Source: an uncultured Rikenella sp.
Lineage (GTDB): Bacteria > Bacteroidota > Bacteroidia > Bacteroidales > Rikenellaceae
Assembly: GCA_910577885.1 (NCBI GenBank)
Contig: CAJTNK010000041.1
Coordinates: 1 to 17,052, forward strand
DNA: 17,052 nucleotides
Reading direction: 5' to 3'
Position numbers and translations under genes: made by a program. Below, in pieces: positions 13,164 through 17,052 of the stretch (its first letter is position 1; the number at the start of each line of letters is the position of its first letter). The notes beneath the pieces are model-generated. The model worked only from the letters and a program-made list of their open reading frames with translations, did no database searches and was not told the DNA's origin.

Positions 13164-14426
13164 TCAAAACTCTTTGGCTACGATTTTTCGCAGCTCCTCC
13201 AGTGTCGGGTCGATGGCCAGCACCGTTCCGTCCCGACCGACCGCAAACACTCCCCCAGCGGCCCGCTCCACCCCGTAGAGCCTCCAAATCCCGGCCCGGT
13301 CGTTCAACTCGACGAGATTCGGCCACGGGTAGCCGTCTTTCTCCACAGCCTTTCGCATGTCGTCCGTATCGTCCACTTCCCGCGCCACGCCGACAACCTC
13401 GAATCCTTTGTCCTTGAATTCGTTATAGACGGAAATGATCGCCATGCTTTTCCTGCGGCAGGGTCCGCACCACGACGCCCACAGGTCGATCACCGCCACT
13501 CTCCCCCGAATCAGGTCCGAGAGGCGGTGCATCCGCCCGTCGAGATCCGGCGCCTCGAAATCGACAAACGGCTTTCCTATCTGTACCCGACGGTAAAAGA
13601 CGGTGTCGAGCCGCGCCGTGTAGGGATGTTCCGGAAACCGCGGCGCATAGACTGTCCGGTAAATCTCCTCGCGCAGCGGTTGTGCTTCGGCCGACCCGAA
13701 CAACTGCGTCTGGTAGAGCCAGTAATACCCCGCCAACGAAGGGTGATTCCGGATGTGGGTATACCGTTCCTGTTGTACCGAATCGGCGTAAGCCCGCATT
13801 TGCCGGTCGGTCGCCGCCGCCTCCAGGCTCATATGCCGCCCGGTCTCCTGCAACGCATACCACACGCGCAACAAGCTGTCCAAAACCTCTCTCGAATCCG
13901 AGCCGTTGTCAAGGCGGTCGATCAAAGTTTGGGTTTCGGCATTGTAGTAGGTCCTGTTCTCATACCGGGCGTCCTGTAACGAGTCCCAGGCCAGGAATTC
14001 CGGGGTTTCCCAGGTGAACAGCGAATCCTGGTGTCGGTATTCCCGGTTGTGAGAACCGCCGGTAACCCGATTCATCGACGCGCTGTCCCTCGGATAAAGC
14101 AACATGCGGACCGTGTCGTTATTCCGGTCGCCGGGGAAAAAGAGTATGGGAAGCCAGGTGTTGTTTCGGTATTCGTCTTCGAATGCGAGTTCGTAGGCTT
14201 GGGGTTGCGCGGTTTCGAGGCGGAATGAGAATCGTCCGTCTCGGACAGCGATCTTTCGCGGCGCATGGATCCGCATATCCTCGCCGGCCCGCGACAGCAG
14301 CAGGGTCGTGCTGTACGGTCGGTCGACGACGGTGCCCTCGACGACTGTCGTAACCGTTTGCGCCCTCCCTGCCGCGATGCCGAACGGCAGCAGGCTGCCG
14401 AAGAGTAAAAATGGTTTGATGTTCAT
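13164..14426 (-). CDS. TlpA-like thioredoxin-fold exported protein
   Basis: The 420-residue protein has an N-terminal signal peptide (MNIKPFLLFGSLLPFGIAAG, likely cut near residue 22), a roughly 260-residue N-terminal region seen in large Bacteroidota thiol-disulfide proteins, and a C-terminal TlpA/thioredoxin domain (about residues 283-420). The active site is WASWCGPCRRK with Cys320 and Cys323. The domain opens with GKPFVDFEAPDLDG and RGRVAVIDLW. The cis-proline normally found before the fourth strand is absent: the segment reads YGVERAAGGVFAVGRDG, with glycine at that position. It probably reduces or isomerises disulfides in the periplasm, or has lost part of that activity. I chose the ATG at 14426 because it gives a signal peptide; it overlaps the stop of the upstream lyase gene by 4 nt (ATGA). 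The longer open frame upstream lies antisense-like within the lyase gene. Confidence 0.92.
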   Translation of the reverse strand: MNIKPFLLFGSLLPFGIAAGRAQTVTTVVEGTVVDRPYSTTLLLSRAGEDMRIHAPRKIAVRDGRFSFRLETAQPQAYELAFEDEYRNNTWLPILFFPGDRNNDTVRMLLYPRDSASMNRVTGGSHNREYRHQDSLFTWETPEFLAWDSLQDARYENRTYYNAETQTLIDRLDNGSDSREVLDSLLRVWYALQETGRHMSLEAAATDRQMRAYADSVQQERYTHIRNHPSLAGYYWLYQTQLFGSAEAQPLREEIYRTVYAPRFPEHPYTARLDTVFYRRVQIGKPFVDFEAPDLDGRMHRLSDLIRGRVAVIDLWASWCGPCRRKSMAIISVYNEFKDKGFEVVGVAREVDDTDDMRKAVEKDGYPWPNLVELNDRAGIWRLYGVERAAGGVFAVGRDGTVLAIDPTLEELRKIVAKEF

Positions 14427-15625
14427 TGAATCGGTGGATTTAATAGCCCCCGCCTGTCGACCGCCTCGAGCAGCTGGTTCAAGGCCCGTTCCAACACCGA
14501 TCGCGGTGTTCCGACATTGAGTCGCTGGAAACCTACCCCCTCCTCCCCGTAGATGGAGCCGTCGCCCAGCCCGAGGCCGGCCTCTTCGACCAAAAAGCGG
14601 TTCAACTCCTCCTGCGTCATCCCCCAGCTCCGGAAGTCGAGCCACATGAGGAACGTCGCCTCCGGCTTGTAGCACCCCACGGAAGGTATCTTCGAGCGCA
14701 GGAAGTCGTACACGAAATCGATGTTCCCCTGCAAGTAGTCCAACAGCTGCTCCATCCACGCATCTCCCTGTTCATAAGCCGTTTTCAAGGCCACCGAACC
14801 GAAGATATTCCCGTTCTCGATGTGGATCCTGTCGACTTCGGCCTGATAGGCGGCCCGTCGCGCCGGATCGGGTACGATGGCGACGGCGGTCGAGAATCCC
14901 GCCACGTTGAAACTCTTGCTCGGCGCGATGAGCGTGATGGTCCGTCCGGCCAGATCCTCGGTGAGCGACGCGATGTGCAGATGTTCGTGCGGCCGGAAAG
15001 CGAAGTCGCCGTGGATCTCGTCCGAAATGATGGTCACGTCGTGCGTGCGGCACAACTCCCCGATCCGCAGCAGCTCCTCGCGCGTGAAAACCCGTCCGGT
15101 CGGGTTGTGCGGGTTGCAGAGAATGAACGCCCGCGCCTGGGCCAGTTTCCGGTCCAGATCCTCGAAGTCGATCCGGTATCGGCCGCTCGCCGGGTCCTGT
15201 ACCAGCGGGTTGTTCACCACCCGCCGCCCGTTGGCCCGGATCGTGTTGCCGAACGGATGGTACACCGGCGGCTGGATCACCACCCCGTCTCCCGGTTCGG
15301 TGCAGCTCAGCATCCCGAAAGTCACCCCGGCCACCACTCCCGGCGAGTAAGCGATCCACGGGGCCTCGATTTTCCAGCCGCTGTGCCGTTCCACCCAGCC
15401 GCTGATGGCATCGAAATAGCACTGCGGCCGGAACGTGTATCCGAAGATCGGGTGCCGCATCCGCCTCTCCATCGCTTCGACGATAAAATCGGCCGTCGCG
15501 AAGTCCATGTCGGCGATCCAGAGCGGAATCACCCGGTCGGTGCCGAACACGGCCAGCATATCTTCGTACTTTTCGCAGTCGCTTCCGACGCGGTCGATGT
15601 AGGTGTCGAAATCGTATCTCTTCAT
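14423..15625 (-). CDS. MalY/PatB-family PLP-dependent C-S lyase (class I/II aminotransferase fold)
   Basis: The 400-residue cytoplasmic enzyme belongs to the fold-type I PLP family, MalY/PatB branch, whose members cleave cystathionine or cysteine S-conjugates to a thiol, pyruvate and ammonia. Evidence in order: N-terminal YDFDTYIDRVGSDCEKYEDM; PLWIADMDFATADFI (34-48); HPIFGYTFRP (58-67); SPGVVAG (94-100); CNPHNPTGRVF (170-180) with Asn174; ISDEIHGDFAF (200-210) with Asp202; and APSKSFNVAG (234-243) with the PLP lysine Lys237. FQRLNVGTPR near the C-terminus carries the substrate-carboxylate arginine. All catalytic residues appear present. It is the first gene of the operon and is divergent from the pseudouridine synthase gene, with a good promoter candidate 32 nt before its start. 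Its stop overlaps the start of the TlpA-like gene. Confidence 0.95.
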   Translation of the reverse strand: MKRYDFDTYIDRVGSDCEKYEDMLAVFGTDRVIPLWIADMDFATADFIVEAMERRMRHPIFGYTFRPQCYFDAISGWVERHSGWKIEAPWIAYSPGVVAGVTFGMLSCTEPGDGVVIQPPVYHPFGNTIRANGRRVVNNPLVQDPASGRYRIDFEDLDRKLAQARAFILCNPHNPTGRVFTREELLRIGELCRTHDVTIISDEIHGDFAFRPHEHLHIASLTEDLAGRTITLIAPSKSFNVAGFSTAVAIVPDPARRAAYQAEVDRIHIENGNIFGSVALKTAYEQGDAWMEQLLDYLQGNIDFVYDFLRSKIPSVGCYKPEATFLMWLDFRSWGMTQEELNRFLVEEAGLGLGDGSIYGEEGVGFQRLNVGTPRSVLERALNQLLEAVDRRGLLNPPIQ

Positions 15626-15651
15626 GAGTGAAGTGGGATTGGATTTTAAAG

Positions 15652-15684
15652 TTGTGCAAATTTAGAAAATAAGGGGTACCTTTG
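15652..15684 (+). promoter_or_regulatory. Promoter of the RluB-family gene
   Basis: TACCTTTG (15677-15684) matches TAnnTTTG exactly, and TTG (15652-15654) lies 22 nt upstream. This gives a leader of about 50 nt before the ATG at 15744. The element interlocks with the opposing promoter: each -33 sits next to the other promoter's -7. Confidence 0.65.
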
Positions 15685-15687
15685 CAA
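15657..15687 (-). promoter_or_regulatory. Promoter of the lyase-TlpA-phosphatase operon
   Basis: On the minus strand TAAATTTG (15657-15664) matches the TAnnTTTG consensus exactly. A TTG (15685-15687) lies 20 nt upstream, an ideal spacing for the -33 element. The -7 element is 31 nt before the lyase start codon. Confidence 0.65.
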
Positions 15688-15743
15688 CGTTTTAAATCGA
15701 ATCATGTCCGGCGCGCGTCGGTGCGGCGGACCAACACAGGGCT

Positions 15744-16853
15744 ATGGGTAATCAGGATTCCAACAAGAAGCGTCCGTTTGGTCGGGACGACCGCAGCGGA
15801 CGTTCGTTTTTTCGGACCCGGCGCGAGGGGGCGCTGCGCCGTGACGAGCCGCAGCGCACCGATGACGACGCTGCGGCGCAGCCCCGGCAGCGGGCGGACC
15901 GAAACACCGCGCCGCAGCGGGGCGGAGAACGTGTGAAGGGCAAAGGGAAACAACCGTTCCGGGAGCGTTCGTCGGCCGACGAGAAGCGGTCGGCTGCTCC
16001 GCACAAGGAGCAGCACCGGGCGGATCGTGATCGGCACCGAAATTCGGAGTCGGAGGAGGCTCCGCGGCAGTCGAACCTGCGCGGTCGCAAACCGCGGCGG
16101 ACGGTGGATGCCGAGGCATCGGCTCCGGTGATGCCGGCAGAGATGCGGCTCAACCGTTTTATCGCCATGTCGGGTGTCTGCTCGCGACGCGAGGCGGACC
16201 AGCTGATCGAGGCGGGCGAGGTGACGGTCAACGGTCGGCGGGTCGACCAGCTCGGCGCCAAGATTCGGCCCGCGCAGGACGAAGTACGGCTCAACGGGGA
16301 GTTGCTCAAGGGTGAAAAGAAGGTTTATATCGTGCTCAACAAGCCGAAGGGGTATGTGACGACGATGGAGGATCCGCATGCGGACCGGACGGTGATCGAC
16401 CTGCTGAAGGACCAGTGCCGGGAGCGGGTCTATCCGGTGGGACGATTGGACAAGAATACGACGGGGGTGCTGCTTCTGACCAACGACGGTAGTTTGACGC
16501 GGGAACTGACCCATCCGAGCTTTGCGAAGAAGAAGATCTACCATGTTTTTCTGGACAAGGCTTGTACGGAAGAGGACCTCGACCGGTTGGTCGAGGGGAT
16601 CGAGCTGGAGGACGGGCCGATCCATGCCGACGAGGTGAGCTTCGTGGAGGGGAATCGCAAAGAGGTCGGTGTCGAACTCCACTCGGGGCGCAATCGGATT
16701 GTTCGGCGGATGTTCGAGGCGTTGGGCTACGAGGTGGTGAAGCTCGACCGGGTGTATTTTGCGGGGTTGACCAAGATGGGGCTTCGGCGGGGCTTTTGGC
16801 GCTACCTGACGCCTCGCGAGGTGTCGGCCTTGAAGTCGGGGGCTTACGAGTAG
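15744..16853 (+). CDS. rluB: RluB-family rRNA pseudouridine synthase with a long basic N-terminal extension
   Basis: This enzyme isomerises a uridine in rRNA; by family, RluB acts on 23S helix 89, although the RluB/RsuA/RluE/RluF subgroup cannot be fixed from motifs. The 369-residue protein has an N-terminal tail of about 130 residues rich in Arg, Lys, Asp, Glu, Gln and Ser, with no predictable fold. An S4 RNA-binding domain follows (about 134-185, MRLNRFIAMSGVCSRREADQ), then the catalytic domain with VLNKPKGYVTT (197-207) and the motif PVGRLDKNTTGVLLLTNDG (231-249), whose Asp236 is the catalytic aspartate. HPSFAKKKIYHVFLD and SGRNRIVRRMFEALGYEV are the expected later motifs. The start ATG at 15744 lies about 60 nt after a good promoter element. 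The gene is monocistronic in view, with an intrinsic terminator 31 nt after the stop. Confidence 0.94.
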   Translation: MGNQDSNKKRPFGRDDRSGRSFFRTRREGALRRDEPQRTDDDAAAQPRQRADRNTAPQRGGERVKGKGKQPFRERSSADEKRSAAPHKEQHRADRDRHRNSESEEAPRQSNLRGRKPRRTVDAEASAPVMPAEMRLNRFIAMSGVCSRREADQLIEAGEVTVNGRRVDQLGAKIRPAQDEVRLNGELLKGEKKVYIVLNKPKGYVTTMEDPHADRTVIDLLKDQCRERVYPVGRLDKNTTGVLLLTNDGSLTRELTHPSFAKKKIYHVFLDKACTEEDLDRLVEGIELEDGPIHADEVSFVEGNRKEVGVELHSGRNRIVRRMFEALGYEVVKLDRVYFAGLTKMGLRRGFWRYLTPREVSALKSGAYE

Positions 16854-16883
16854 CGGGGGGCAGAGTTCCTGTTTTTGAGATCC

Positions 16884-16916
16884 AGCCGGGCTTTTTGCTC
16901 GGCTTTTTTGTTTTTT
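16884..16916 (+). terminator. Intrinsic terminator of the RluB-family gene
   Basis: AGCCGGGC (16884-16891) and GCTCGGCT (16897-16904) form an 8-bp stem with one G-T pair and a TTTTT loop, followed by a long T-rich run to 16916. From 16917 to the window end the sequence is GC-rich, with the short palindrome GGGCGCGCCC, and I see no gene. Confidence 0.88.
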
Positions 16917-17052
16917 GCCGGGTGGGCCGCTTCGGTCCGAGGGTTTTGGCGGCTGGAAAGGTAATAAAACGCCCTTTGGGCGCGCCCGCCCGGCGTAAAG
17001 GCGGCCCGGCCGGCCTGAGGCCAGTTCTTTCCTGAATGCGGGCACCCCACAG

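Noticed and set aside
11805..13979. 724-codon plus-strand open frame joining a FISUMP fragment to sequence opposite the phosphatase and TlpA-like genes
   Set aside because: Only the first part (to about 12092) shows FISUMP similarity. The rest is antisense to two genes with clear motifs and signal peptides.
15702..17045. 447-codon open frame on the minus strand opposite the RluB-family gene
   Set aside because: It is antisense to a gene with complete catalytic motifs, is rich in Arg and Pro as expected from GC-rich antisense reading, and shows no family motif.

Overview
The window looks like a chromosome segment from a GC-rich member of the Bacteroidota, most likely order Bacteroidales and perhaps a Rikenellaceae/Alistipes-type gut bacterium; the family-level guess is inference. 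Support comes from several TAnnTTTG-type -7 promoter elements, a long NagB-like/PIG-L fusion of a kind known from Bacteroidales, a Bacteroidales-style FtsX/MacB permease, and relics of a FISUMP (Fibrobacter succinogenes major paralogous) domain gene. Twelve convincing protein genes are present. No rRNA, tRNA, CRISPR array, intact insertion sequence or phage gene was seen.

Positions 1-5272: fmt (initiator-tRNA formylation) and a small four-helix membrane protein run on the plus strand. They converge on minus-strand genes: a DivIC/FtsB-like division protein and, upstream of it, a tightly packed operon in transcription order FabK/nitronate monooxygenase-like flavoprotein, thiE, thiL, thiD. ThiD makes HMP-PP, ThiE joins it to the thiazole phosphate to give thiamine phosphate, and ThiL phosphorylates that to thiamine diphosphate. 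thiC, thiG, thiH and thiM are not here.

Positions 5273-8457: a short divergent promoter region leads to ddl (D-Ala-D-Ala ligase) and, 8 nt later, a 648-residue NagB-like/PIG-L fusion whose deaminase domain has lost its catalytic Asp and His positions. A very strong intrinsic terminator follows.

Positions 8458-12140 look like an accessory insert between housekeeping blocks. They hold a roughly 430-bp imperfect palindrome (a foldback element whose arms each contain two related subunits), one FtsX/MacB permease with no ATPase gene beside it, a cluster of inverted repeats including a perfect 20-bp one, and two decayed 3' ends of FISUMP-domain genes with a short direct repeat outside each end.

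Positions 12141-17052: a minus-strand operon (PatB/MalY-type C-S lyase, TlpA-like thioredoxin-fold protein, exported alkaline-phosphatase-superfamily protein) ends at a 13-bp hairpin terminator. It is divergent from an RluB-family pseudouridine synthase gene, and the two promoters appear to interlock in about 40 bp. The rluB-type gene ends at a clear terminator; the last roughly 135 nt are GC-rich and without a recognisable gene.

The best candidates for something undescribed are the large foldback element, the degenerate NagB domain retained on an intact-looking PIG-L domain, and the FISUMP relic/inverted-repeat tract. No multi-gene defence system or other clearly new system is visible.
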